Positions 35,312-42,583 of a DNA stretch of 42,583 bases are shown here, one piece after another (the first letter of the stretch is position 1; every line of letters starts with the position of its first letter). The DNA is taken from positions 1-42,583 of the forward strand of contig CANJXF010000038.1 in assembly GCA_947478865.1 (NCBI GenBank). The letters are read 5' to 3'. The position numbers were made by a program, and so were the translations under genes. The stretch is from Verrucomicrobiales bacterium (lineage in GTDB: Bacteria > Verrucomicrobiota > Verrucomicrobiia > Limisphaerales > CANJXF01). A model generated the notes under the pieces. The model saw only the letters and a program-made list of their open reading frames with translations. It did not search any database and was not told the origin of the DNA.

Positions 35312-36640
35312 TTAGAGTTTTTCCTTCGCTTCGCTCTTTGGAGTGCCGATGATTACTTCTTTGCCCTCTTCCAGTTCGCGGCTGATCGCCTTGTAGCTTC
35401 CCGAAACCACTTCGACGCCTTCGCTCAACCCATCGGTAATTTCGACATACGCATCGTCGCTAATTCCGCGCTTCACCGGGATCATTTTGGCGCGATTATT
35501 TTCCACTGCGAAAACGACCTCGATCGGCTTCGAAGATTCGTTCGGCTTCTTTTTGCCTGCGGCATCCGTCGCTGGAACTTCTCCTGCAATTGCCGAATTC
35601 ATCCCCTTCTTGGAATCGGCTTGTGCCAGCGCGTTCGTATTTTTCGGCGAGCGCGTGGTCACACTTTGAATAGGCACCGTGAGAACATTGGTGCGTGAGC
35701 GCGTTTCAATTTCTGCCGTGACTGACATGCCCGGACGAAACGATTCCTTCTCTGCAAAACGAATTTTCACCTCGAACTTCGTCGCTTCCTGATTCGCGCT
35801 TGATGACGCGTTGGCTGCCGACTTGGCCGAGTTCGCAATTTCCGTAACTGTTCCTTTGAATTTCCGATCTTTAAATGCATCCACTTCCAATCGCGCGTTC
35901 TGCCCCACTTCGATCAGCACCACGTCAATTTCGCCGATGTCCACGCGCGTCTCCATTTCATTCAGATCGGAAACAACCATGATTTCTGTTCCCGCCATCA
36001 TTGCGGTGCCAACGACGCGCTCGCCGATTTGCGAATTCAATTTCGTAATCGTGCCGGTGAGCGGAGAATAGATTGTGGTCTTCGAAAGGTCATCCTCGGC
36101 CCGCTGCAACGAAGCATGCGCCATGTGAATCTGCTGAAGGGCGCCCGCCAAAGTCGATTTCGCCACGCTGTATATCGTCATCGCTTCCTGATGCGCCGAA
36201 TCGGAGACGAGTTTATTTCTGTATAGCTCTTTGATGCGATTAAACTCCAACTCGGCTTTCTCGAGGTTGGCGCGAGCGGTGTTGCTGCTGGTCAGCGAGT
36301 ATTGGTAATTGGCTTCGGAGGAATTTTTGCTGGCGATGTAATTATCCGGCTTAATTTTCACCAGCAAATCGCCCTTGTTCACGCGCTGGCCTTCTTTAAT
36401 CGGCAATTCGATGATTTCGCCGCTTACCTCGGGGCTGATTTTCACCTGCACGACCGGCTGAACTTTTCCGTTAGCCACGACCAATTCGGTCAAGTTGCGC
36501 CGCGTCGCCTTTTCCTTCTGGACTGTGACGGCAACGTCCCTCTTTCGAAAAATTGCGAAGGCCCCAGCTGCCGCGATCACAATGGCTGTTACGAGAATGA
36601 TCGGCAGTTTTTTTCGTTTGCGATTTTTTGGAGTTACCAT
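35312..36640 (-). CDS. Efflux RND/ABC periplasmic adaptor (MacA-like, HlyD family)
   Basis: The 442-residue membrane-fusion protein has one N-terminal helix (LPIILVTAIVIAAAGAFAIF) and a biotinyl-lipoyl-like half (VVANGKVQPVVQVKISPEVS). A coiled-coil hairpin follows (about 100-190), then the second lipoyl half (TIYSPLTGTITKLNSQIGERV), a beta-barrel (DIGEIDVVLIEVGQNARLEV) and a membrane-proximal end. A ~40-residue Ala/Lys/Ser-rich insert (around KKGMNSAIAGEVPATDAAGK) interrupts the C-terminal part. It starts the operon at ATG 36640. No TolC-like gene is present. Confidence 0.92.
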   Translation of the reverse strand: MVTPKNRKRKKLPIILVTAIVIAAAGAFAIFRKRDVAVTVQKEKATRRNLTELVVANGKVQPVVQVKISPEVSGEIIELPIKEGQRVNKGDLLVKIKPDNYIASKNSSEANYQYSLTSSNTARANLEKAELEFNRIKELYRNKLVSDSAHQEAMTIYSVAKSTLAGALQQIHMAHASLQRAEDDLSKTTIYSPLTGTITKLNSQIGERVVGTAMMAGTEIMVVSDLNEMETRVDIGEIDVVLIEVGQNARLEVDAFKDRKFKGTVTEIANSAKSAANASSSANQEATKFEVKIRFAEKESFRPGMSVTAEIETRSRTNVLTVPIQSVTTRSPKNTNALAQADSKKGMNSAIAGEVPATDAAGKKKPNESSKPIEVVFAVENNRAKMIPVKRGISDDAYVEITDGLSEGVEVVSGSYKAISRELEEGKEVIIGTPKSEAKEKL

Positions 36641-36763
36641 ATTTGCCAAGCAAGGATGCACATTCCTGAAGGAAATTTGCCAGTGCAAACGGTTCTCGGT
36701 CGCTCTCTGCCGCCGCAAATTGTTGGCTTGAACATTGCGGTCTTGAACAGAAACAATCGCAGC

Positions 36764-37918
36764 GTGACCAAGCTTTTAACTCTCCTCGTGACCTGCGCTG
36801 CTTTCATCAGTTCATCGGCTTCTGCTGCACCCGCGGATTTACCCGGGGTTGTCGTTCGGCATCTGCCTGCAACGAAACAAGCCTATCTCGGTTCGCCCAG
36901 CATCGCTGTGCTCGAAGATGGCACTTACGTCGTCTCGCACGACATCTTTGGAAAAGAAAGTCCACGCGATCAGACATTTATTTTTGAATCGAGAGACAAA
37001 GGCGCGACCTGGAAACAGATTTCCGAAATCAAAGGGCAATGGTGGTCCACGCTCTTCACTCATGGAACAAACCTTTTTCTGATCGGAACGACCCGAGAGA
37101 ATGGTTTTCTTGGAGTTCGCCGCTCCGGCGATGGCGGTAGAACCTGGACTGAACCAAAGGATGAAAGTTCCGGCCTTTTGCTTTCTGATGGGCGATACCA
37201 CTGCGCGCCGGTTCCCGTGATAGCCCACGGAGGCCGGATTTGGCGCGCGATGGAAGCGGTCGTGGGCGACGCAGGCTGGGGAAAATATTTTCAAGCCTTC
37301 ATGATGTCCGCGTCCCAGAATGCCGATCTGCTCAAGCGGGACTCGTGGACTTTCAGCAATCGAATTGCGCGCGAAACCAATTGGCTGGGCGGCAGTTTCG
37401 ATGGCTGGCTCGAGGGAAATGCCGTCCTTCTGCCCGACGGACAAATGACGGACATTCTTCGAGTTGCTTGCACCAACTACCCGGAGCGCGCGGCGATTAT
37501 CCGCATCAGCGCCGATGGAACGAAAGCGACTTTCGACGCAACCAATGACTTCATCGAATTTCCCGGGGGTGCGAAAAAATTCACCATTCGTTACGATGAA
37601 ACGAGCAAACGTTACTGGTCACTCGCCAATGCGGTTCCGAATGAATTTCAATCCGGTCAGCCCGATCGCACCCGCAACACGCTCGCACTGATCAGCTCCT
37701 CCGAATGCCGCAATTGGCGCATCGAAAAAAATCTGTTTCAAAATCGCGACACGAAATTGCACGGCTATCAATACGTCGATTGGCTTTTCGAAGGCGACGA
37801 TATGATCTCGGTCATCCGCACGGCGCACGACGACGATTTCGGAGGCGCGAATAATTTCCACAACTCCAACTACATCACCTTTTATCGTGTGAAAAACTTC
37901 CGCAAGCTGGGGCGATGA
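36764..37918 (+). CDS. Secreted sialidase-fold (BNR/Asp-box) protein
   Basis: The protein of about 384 residues has a signal peptide (VTKLLTLLVTCAAFISSSAS then AAPA) and a beta-propeller with at least two Asp boxes: SRDKGATWK and SGDGGRTWT. The PSIAVLEDGTYVVSHD repeat and the later GNAVLLPDGQMTDILR follow sialidase/exo-alpha-sialidase-like layout. Catalytic sialidase Arg triad and Tyr/Glu could not be assigned with confidence, so another glycan- or phosphonate-related hydrolase fold is possible. The start is probably GTG 36764; TTG 36752 is also possible. It is followed after 22 bp by an SGNH-hydrolase lipoprotein and likely works with it on extracellular glycans. This last point is inference. 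Confidence 0.75.
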   Translation: MTKLLTLLVTCAAFISSSASAAPADLPGVVVRHLPATKQAYLGSPSIAVLEDGTYVVSHDIFGKESPRDQTFIFESRDKGATWKQISEIKGQWWSTLFTHGTNLFLIGTTRENGFLGVRRSGDGGRTWTEPKDESSGLLLSDGRYHCAPVPVIAHGGRIWRAMEAVVGDAGWGKYFQAFMMSASQNADLLKRDSWTFSNRIARETNWLGGSFDGWLEGNAVLLPDGQMTDILRVACTNYPERAAIIRISADGTKATFDATNDFIEFPGGAKKFTIRYDETSKRYWSLANAVPNEFQSGQPDRTRNTLALISSSECRNWRIEKNLFQNRDTKLHGYQYVDWLFEGDDMISVIRTAHDDDFGGANNFHNSNYITFYRVKNFRKLGR

Positions 37919-37940
37919 TTCCAGGCAACACAAACAAACC

Positions 37941-39014
37941 ATGAAACACAATTCAAACCTCGCCGAAATTACCGGCTTAACCACTCTTAGCTGCGCGATT
38001 CTTCTAATGACCAGTTGCTCTACATTGACTTCTACGACCCCGACAAGTTCTCAGTCAGGCGAATCCATCGTGCTCGCCGGTGAAAATCCCGCTCAGCTTG
38101 CTCACCCGCCGCTTAAACCCAAATCGCTGCACGTCCGCAGCACTTATCGAGCAGATCTTCCGACGACGATTCACTATGAGGAGAGCGTCGATTTCGTCGT
38201 TGATTATGAGCGAGGGCAGATTCGGCGCACCGCGAATTCGCGCATCCCTGATTTCCACACCAACATACTCTTCGGCGTTGAGGATTTTGATCATTCAAAA
38301 TTTCCCGGCTTCGGTAATGGGAAGTTTTTCGCGTTCGTCGATTACGCAGCGCGGAACAAAATCGATTGGCCGAAACAGCCTTCGCAAACTGAACTCCTTT
38401 CGCAAACGAGCGCGAAGCTTCACCGCGGCGACAGCGTGAAAATCGTCGCCTACGGTGACAGCATCACGGCGGGTGGCGACGCGACGGAACCGAAGCTCAT
38501 TTTTTGGCAGCGCTGGGCCGATTCACTTCAGCAGAAATATCCGCACGCAAAAGTCGCTGCGGCCAATGGCGCAACGGGCGGCGACACGACGGCGCAAGGC
38601 GTGCAACGTTTGCAGGACAAAGTGCTCAATCAAAAACCGGACCTCGTCCTGATTGGCTTCGGTATGAACGATCACAACATCCCCGGCTTCGGGACAAAGT
38701 TGGAAACCTTCACGAACAACCTCGTGACGATGATAGATCGCATTCGCAAAGAGACCGGCGCGGAAATCATTCTCTACTCCACGTTCCCACCGAATCCGAA
38801 GTGGCACTTCGGTTCACATAACATGGAGGCCTACGCCCTCGCCACCGAACAAGTCGCGCGGGGGAAGCGCTGCGCCTACGCCGATGTTTACCATAACTGG
38901 GTCGCGGTTGAATCGAAGAAAAAGCCGGAAGACATGCTCGCGAACAACGTCAATCACCCAAACGATTTCGGGCACTGGATTTATTTTGAAGTACTGAAGC
39001 GAATTAGGTTGTGA
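37941..39014 (+). CDS. SGNH/GDSL-hydrolase lipoprotein
   Basis: The 357-residue protein has a lipobox-like LLMTSCS (Cys near 27). A beta-rich N-terminal domain covers about residues 60-160, and an SGNH hydrolase follows with block I YGDSITAGG, block II around NGATGGDT, block III GFGMNDH and block V NHPNDFGH, which carries the catalytic His and Asp. Such enzymes deacylate carbohydrates or lipids. Lipidation would place it in the outer membrane or periplasm. It lies 22 bp after the sialidase-fold gene, so both may act on the same glycans; e.g. O-acetyl groups could be removed here. The N-terminal domain was not recognised. Confidence 0.85.
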   Translation: MKHNSNLAEITGLTTLSCAILLMTSCSTLTSTTPTSSQSGESIVLAGENPAQLAHPPLKPKSLHVRSTYRADLPTTIHYEESVDFVVDYERGQIRRTANSRIPDFHTNILFGVEDFDHSKFPGFGNGKFFAFVDYAARNKIDWPKQPSQTELLSQTSAKLHRGDSVKIVAYGDSITAGGDATEPKLIFWQRWADSLQQKYPHAKVAAANGATGGDTTAQGVQRLQDKVLNQKPDLVLIGFGMNDHNIPGFGTKLETFTNNLVTMIDRIRKETGAEIILYSTFPPNPKWHFGSHNMEAYALATEQVARGKRCAYADVYHNWVAVESKKKPEDMLANNVNHPNDFGHWIYFEVLKRIRL

Positions 39015-39144
39015 GCTAGAGCACCAAAAGGAAGAGGCCCGGGGTTCGCGATAAAGATTACGCTCTTTTTGTGACGCAGCTCGCTGGCAGTCGAATTGCT
39101 TGAGGAGTTCTCTTGGCAATTTGAACCTGGGAAATTATTAAATT

Positions 39145-41595
39145 ATGCTGCGCTACTTATTGTTGGCTTTCATTGGAATTACTCCATTCCTTTTCGCCGG
39201 GCCGACAAACTCGATTCTTTTCGTCACGCAGGTTCCTGTCCCCGCGGATTTCGTCACAATCGGCTCGGTGTTCGGAAATCATCGTTCCGGGCCAGACATC
39301 TGCGGCCGCGGCGGTGATTTATGGATTCGTTATACCGACGGAACATTAAAAAACCTCACGCGCGCCGCAGAATATGGCGTTTACGGAGCGCAGCACACCA
39401 ATGGAATTGCGGTGAGGCAACCGTCGGTGCATTGGAGCGGAAAGAAGGCGATATTCAGCATGGTCGTCGGCGCGCCGCGTTATCAATATGATTACACCAC
39501 CGTAAATTATTGGCAGCTTTACGAGATCACGAATTTCCTCGATTCAGCATCGGTACCGGTGATCACAAAAGTTGCGAATCAGCCGACAAACTATAACAAC
39601 ATCTCTCCCTTTTACGGAACCGATGACCGCATCATTTTCACCACCGACCGTCCACGTAATGGACAGCGGCATCTCTATCCGCAGCTCGATGAATACGAGG
39701 AAGCGCCGACCGTAACGGGTTTGTGGAGCCTTGATCCGGTTTCGGGCGATTTGTTCATGTTGAACCATGCGCCAAGCGGAGCCTTCTCGCCGATTTTGGA
39801 TCGAGCGGGTCGCGTGGTGTTCGTGCGGTGGGATCATTTGCAACGTGATCAACAGGCAGACAGCGACGCCGAAGCTGGCGCAGTGACCTATGGCACCTTT
39901 AATTGGAGCGATGAATCTTCCGCGTCAGTGACGACGACGAATCAGACCGAAGTTTTTCCTGAGCCGCGAACGGGTCGCGACGATTTGTTGGCTGGCACAA
40001 ATCTGAGAGGTCACACGTTTAATCATTTTTTCCCGTGGCAAATCAACGAAGACGGAACGGAAGAGGAAACCTTAAATCACGTCGGGCGGCATGAACTCGG
40101 AGGCAGCTACGCGAGCGCGAGTTTCACGAACGACCCGAATGTTCAGGACCTTTATTATTTCGGAAATAAATTCAATACGAACACGATCGATAATTTTCTG
40201 CAGGTGAGCGAAGACCCGCGCGCGCCGGGATTATTTTACGGAATCGACGCGCCGGAGTTCGGCACGCACGCCTCCGGCCAATTGATTTCGTTGAACGGCG
40301 GCACGAATCTCAATGCCTCCCAAATGCGGATCTCTTATCTTACGCCGCGCTCGACTCATTCCTACGCATCTTCTTCCGCGACCATTCCGGCGGATCACAC
40401 TGGGTTGTATCGCAACCCGCTGATGACGAGCGATGGTTACATGATCGCCGCGCACACCACGAACGCGCTTTACGAAAGCGGAGGCGGCACCACGGCTTTT
40501 CCGAATTCGAAATACGCCTTTCGTTTGAAGTTCCTCCAGTTCACCAACGGTTTTTACGTGCCGATTACACCCTTGACTGCAGGCTTAACCAACGTTGCCA
40601 GCTATTGGGATCCCGACACGCTGGTGACCCAAACGAATTTACTCTGGGAGCTTGATCCTGTTGAAGTGGTCGCGCGCCCTCAGCCAAACCGATTGCAGCC
40701 ACATCTCGCCGCGCCTGAATTAGCCGCGTTCAAGAATGCCGACGTCGAGGTTTCTAATTTTCAAAAATACCTTCGCACTCACGATCTCGCGCTGATTGTC
40801 AGTCGCGACGTCACGACGCGTGACAAGAACGATCGCATTCAGCCGTTTAATTTGCGCATCGCCGGAACCACCCATCAGACCATCGGAGCGGCGGGAAAAA
40901 TTTACGATGTCGCCTGGATGCAGCTTTTTCAGGGGGACCAACTGCGAAGCCTCAACTACGGCAACGTGGCAAATCCGCGAGCAGGTCGGCGGGTGATCGC
41001 GCAACATCTGCACGAACCTGCGGTGGACAATCCGCCGCATCCCTCCGCGCCGCTGGCCAGCGTGCGATTGGGCGACGACGGCTCGATGGCTGCGTTGGTT
41101 CCGGCGCGGCGCGCTCTCTCCTGGCAACTCACTGACACCAACAACACGGGCGTCGTTCGCGAACGGTATTGGCTGACGTTTCAGCCCGGCGAAATTCGCA
41201 CCTGCACGAGTTGCCATGGCCTCAACACAACCGATCAGGCCAATCAACCCGTTCCCACGAACACACCGTCCGCCTTGGTCAGCCTTCTGAATTACTGGAA
41301 AAGCAACGCCGTGGCTCGTTCGAGCGTCACTGCAAATCAAGGCACCAATAATTTCGAGATAAGTTTCACCCGTCGTCCTGCCGAAATGGGAGTCACCTAT
41401 CATGTCCAAGCTTCCGCCAATCTGGCGACGTGGTCTGACATCGCCAGTTATGCGGGGACGAACATTGTGATTACGGGTCAGGCAATGGAAATTTCGCGAA
41501 TTGGTTTACCCAACGAAGTGGTCACAGTTCGCGACAAACTCGGAATGACCAGTTCCACGAAACGATTCTTGCGAATCTTGGTCACCAAGCCGTGA
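39145..41595 (+). CDS. Secreted propeller protein with c-type haem motif (hydrazine-synthase-alpha-like)
   Basis: The 816-residue protein has a signal peptide (LRYLLLAFIGITPFLFAGP). Propeller-like repeats follow, such as PSVHWSGKKAIFSM and FSPILDRAGRVVFVRWDH. A single CTSCH haem-c motif sits at residues 687-691 (DNA 41203-41217). A C-terminal ~90-residue module (VTYHVQASANLATWSDIA) is of the kind that ends many secreted verrucomicrobial proteins. The propeller plus late CxxCH resembles the alpha subunit of hydrazine synthase and its many uncharacterised relatives. No anammox partner genes are nearby, so hydrazine synthesis should not be assumed. The ATG at 39145 gives the signal peptide. Confidence 0.7.
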   Translation: MLRYLLLAFIGITPFLFAGPTNSILFVTQVPVPADFVTIGSVFGNHRSGPDICGRGGDLWIRYTDGTLKNLTRAAEYGVYGAQHTNGIAVRQPSVHWSGKKAIFSMVVGAPRYQYDYTTVNYWQLYEITNFLDSASVPVITKVANQPTNYNNISPFYGTDDRIIFTTDRPRNGQRHLYPQLDEYEEAPTVTGLWSLDPVSGDLFMLNHAPSGAFSPILDRAGRVVFVRWDHLQRDQQADSDAEAGAVTYGTFNWSDESSASVTTTNQTEVFPEPRTGRDDLLAGTNLRGHTFNHFFPWQINEDGTEEETLNHVGRHELGGSYASASFTNDPNVQDLYYFGNKFNTNTIDNFLQVSEDPRAPGLFYGIDAPEFGTHASGQLISLNGGTNLNASQMRISYLTPRSTHSYASSSATIPADHTGLYRNPLMTSDGYMIAAHTTNALYESGGGTTAFPNSKYAFRLKFLQFTNGFYVPITPLTAGLTNVASYWDPDTLVTQTNLLWELDPVEVVARPQPNRLQPHLAAPELAAFKNADVEVSNFQKYLRTHDLALIVSRDVTTRDKNDRIQPFNLRIAGTTHQTIGAAGKIYDVAWMQLFQGDQLRSLNYGNVANPRAGRRVIAQHLHEPAVDNPPHPSAPLASVRLGDDGSMAALVPARRALSWQLTDTNNTGVVRERYWLTFQPGEIRTCTSCHGLNTTDQANQPVPTNTPSALVSLLNYWKSNAVARSSVTANQGTNNFEISFTRRPAEMGVTYHVQASANLATWSDIASYAGTNIVITGQAMEISRIGLPNEVVTVRDKLGMTSSTKRFLRILVTKP

Positions 41596-41610
41596 CGTTA
41601 AGAACCGAGG

Positions 41611-42372
41611 CTACTGACTGAGTCGATAAAACTTCTGCGTTCCGGTGACCGCATTCGTCACCGTGTTCTGTCCGTTGACGACAGTTGCCACCGGAGCAGC
41701 AGGACTCCAAGCAATTGGCGTGACGAGATTCGTCGTGAATTGCAATGAATACCCCACCGCATTGGTCGGCCATGTTATAATCACTTCGGCTCCGGCCCGA
41801 TTCAGACTGACTTGCGGACCGGCCAGCGTTAGGCTGAACAACGCCCCATAACCCGAAGTGCCGCCCGCCGAAGTGGTCCCGTAAAGCGTGCTCCCGGAGA
41901 GAATTACACCTCCAAACGGATTTGCCCCATCGCTGTTCGGATTGTTATCCGTCGGCGTGGACGCGCTGAAACTATGCAGAATTGCAAAACCGCTGCTGTC
42001 GGTCCCGACGGCGAAGACCGTTCCGTTGGTCGAACTGCCGCCGTGCTCCGTCGTTCCATACAGCGTGTTGTTGAGCAACGCCAAGCCGGCTCTCGGATAA
42101 CTTCCATCAAGCGTGCCGTTGGTGAAACTGTGCAGATTAGTGAAACCGGTACCGTCGATGTTGAGTTTGAAAATAGTTCCGCGACCCGCACTGCCGCCCT
42201 GCGCTGCCGTCCCATAAAGGGTGTTGCCGGAAACAATCAACGCGGCTTCGGGATACGCACCGTCGGTGGCGCTCGATAAATTGCGTAGCTTCGTAAAAAC
42301 ACTTCCATTGCTACCAATCTTGAACAGCGTTCCATAAGCACCGCCGCCGCGATTGGCCGTCCCGTAAAGAGT
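41611..42372 (-). pseudogene. GloVer-repeat secreted protein, 3' part, interrupted by the IS
   Basis: From the IS edge to the stop at 41611 the minus strand encodes at least four repeats with the YGTxxxGG core (TLYGTANRGG, TLYGTAAQGG, TLYGTTEHGG, TLYGTTSAGG), the Gloeobacter-Verrucomicrobium (GloVer) repeat. A typical C-terminal ligand-like module follows (EVIITWPTNAVGYSLQFTTN). The upstream repeats and start codon are missing at the junction with the IS left end. An ATG at 42414 within the IS is in frame and adds MDIGCPCVCKIYK, so a short fused protein could still be made. The full-length gene would probably encode a secreted propeller-like protein. Confidence 0.75.
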
Positions 42373-42397
42373 GGGCTTGTATATTTTACAAACGCAT
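42373..42397 (+). repeat. Terminal inverted repeat (left end) of the IS
   Basis: It begins GGGCTTGTATATTTTACAAA and ends CGCAT. It matches the inverted copy at 123-147 at 22 of 25 positions. Confidence 0.75.
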
Positions 42398-42437
42398 GGA
42401 CAGCCAATGTCCAAGGGGATGGTTTAGGCTGGTCCGC

Positions 42438-42583
42438 ATGAAAATTTCTAAGATTGAGGCGGGAGAGCCGGTTTTGCAGCAATTGGCACAGGCGTATGGC
42501 AATGAAGCCAGGGCGCGTGCGCTTTTGGAATCGTGGCGCTGGCCCGGTGGTCCGGTCTGTCCGCACTGCCAGAACGCGGGCGA
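42438..42583 (+). CDS. IS1595-like transposase, N-terminal fragment
   Basis: From ATG 42438 it reads MKISKIEAGE, a helix, then ALLESWRWPGGPVCPHC and is cut at the window end. The RWPxGxxCPxC zinc-ribbon start is characteristic of ISXO2/IS1595-type transposases, whose ribbon precedes a DDE catalytic domain. The 3' part is outside the window. The C-terminal fragment at 1-135 belongs to another copy. Confidence 0.8.
   Translation, partial: MKISKIEAGEPVLQQLAQAYGNEARARALLESWRWPGGPVCPHCQNAG

Larger units (their letters stand above)
42373..42583 (+). mobile_element. Left end of an IS1595-like insertion sequence (cut by window end)
   Basis: The terminal repeat at 42373-42397 is followed by the start of a transposase gene at 42438. 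The element continues beyond the window. It lies in the same orientation as the partial element at the window start and interrupts a GloVer gene. Confidence 0.8.

Noticed and set aside
36302-36763. N-terminal extension of the sialidase-fold ORF back to 36302
   Set aside because: It is antisense to the adaptor gene and would bury the signal peptide; the start was moved to GTG 36764.
39113-39141. TTGGCA-N17-TATTAA promoter-like pair before the haem-propeller gene
   Set aside because: The spacing is ideal, but the transcript would start at or after the ATG at 39145, which is needed for the signal peptide.
1-42583. tRNA, rRNA genes or CRISPR arrays
   Set aside because: No cloverleaf-like, rRNA-like or regularly spaced repeat sequence was recognised by eye; a covariance-model search would be needed to exclude small RNAs.

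Overview
The window looks like a chromosomal contig from a Verrucomicrobiota bacterium, most likely of the Pedosphaera/Limisphaerales type. The evidence is a GloVer-repeat secreted protein, the nusA-infB-rbfA-nrnA-truB-ribF cluster, a dimeric (archaeal/eukaryotic-type) glycyl-tRNA synthetase, secreted propeller and haem proteins, and an FtsX-type efflux operon with two separate permeases. This assignment is inferred from gene content and not from a marker gene. Both ends of the window lie inside copies of the same insertion sequence (IS1595-like). The right end of one copy is at 1-147 and the left end of another at 42373-42583, in the same orientation, with 25-bp terminal repeats that match at 22 positions. 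Each copy sits in a broken gene: a rhodanese-domain gene on the left and a GloVer-repeat gene on the right.

Layout. 438-2550 (minus): a LarA-family (DUF2088) protein and a UxuB/YjmF-like SDR, probably sugar-acid metabolism. 2735-3679: a DHH phosphoesterase. 3745-5570 (minus): a TPR protein translationally coupled to a PilT ATPase. 5571-6188: gene-poor, with a possible IS end. 6189-7195: a KTSC-domain mini-protein coupled to a conserved protein of unknown function. 7413-14315: the transcription/translation operon nusA, infB, rbfA, nrnA, truB, ribF. 14497-16921: a MoxR ATPase, a membrane protein and a DUF58 protein with overlapping ends. 17057-17905 (minus): a degenerate Ser/Thr kinase followed in frame by a membrane-anchor-like tail. 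17995-20636: CPBP protease, ComF and AccD. 20745-24692 (minus): DUF2127 protein, AI-2E-type transporter, glycyl-tRNA synthetase and DUF5069 protein. 24804-26409: CvfB-like S1 protein and a spermidine-synthase-like methyltransferase-fold protein.

26438-31909 (minus) is the most unusual part. It holds an SF1 (UPF1/COG1112-like) helicase with a C-terminal phospholipase-D nuclease domain, the architecture of helicase-PLD antiphage proteins such as Mokosh type II. It is split by a one-base frameshift between helicase motifs I and II. Next comes a displaced ~75-bp copy of the 3' end of a neighbouring gene, a second gene that also appears frameshifted, and a zinc-finger SDR lacking the usual catalytic tyrosine. 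32011-36640 (minus) is a MacAB-like efflux operon (fusion protein, ATPase, two permeases). 36764-41595 carries three secreted proteins: a sialidase-fold protein, an SGNH/GDSL lipoprotein and a large propeller protein with a CxxCH haem motif that resembles hydrazine synthase alpha subunits.

No tRNA, rRNA or CRISPR array was recognised. Long ORFs antisense to infB, truB/ribF, nrnA and the SDR genes were judged to be shadows.
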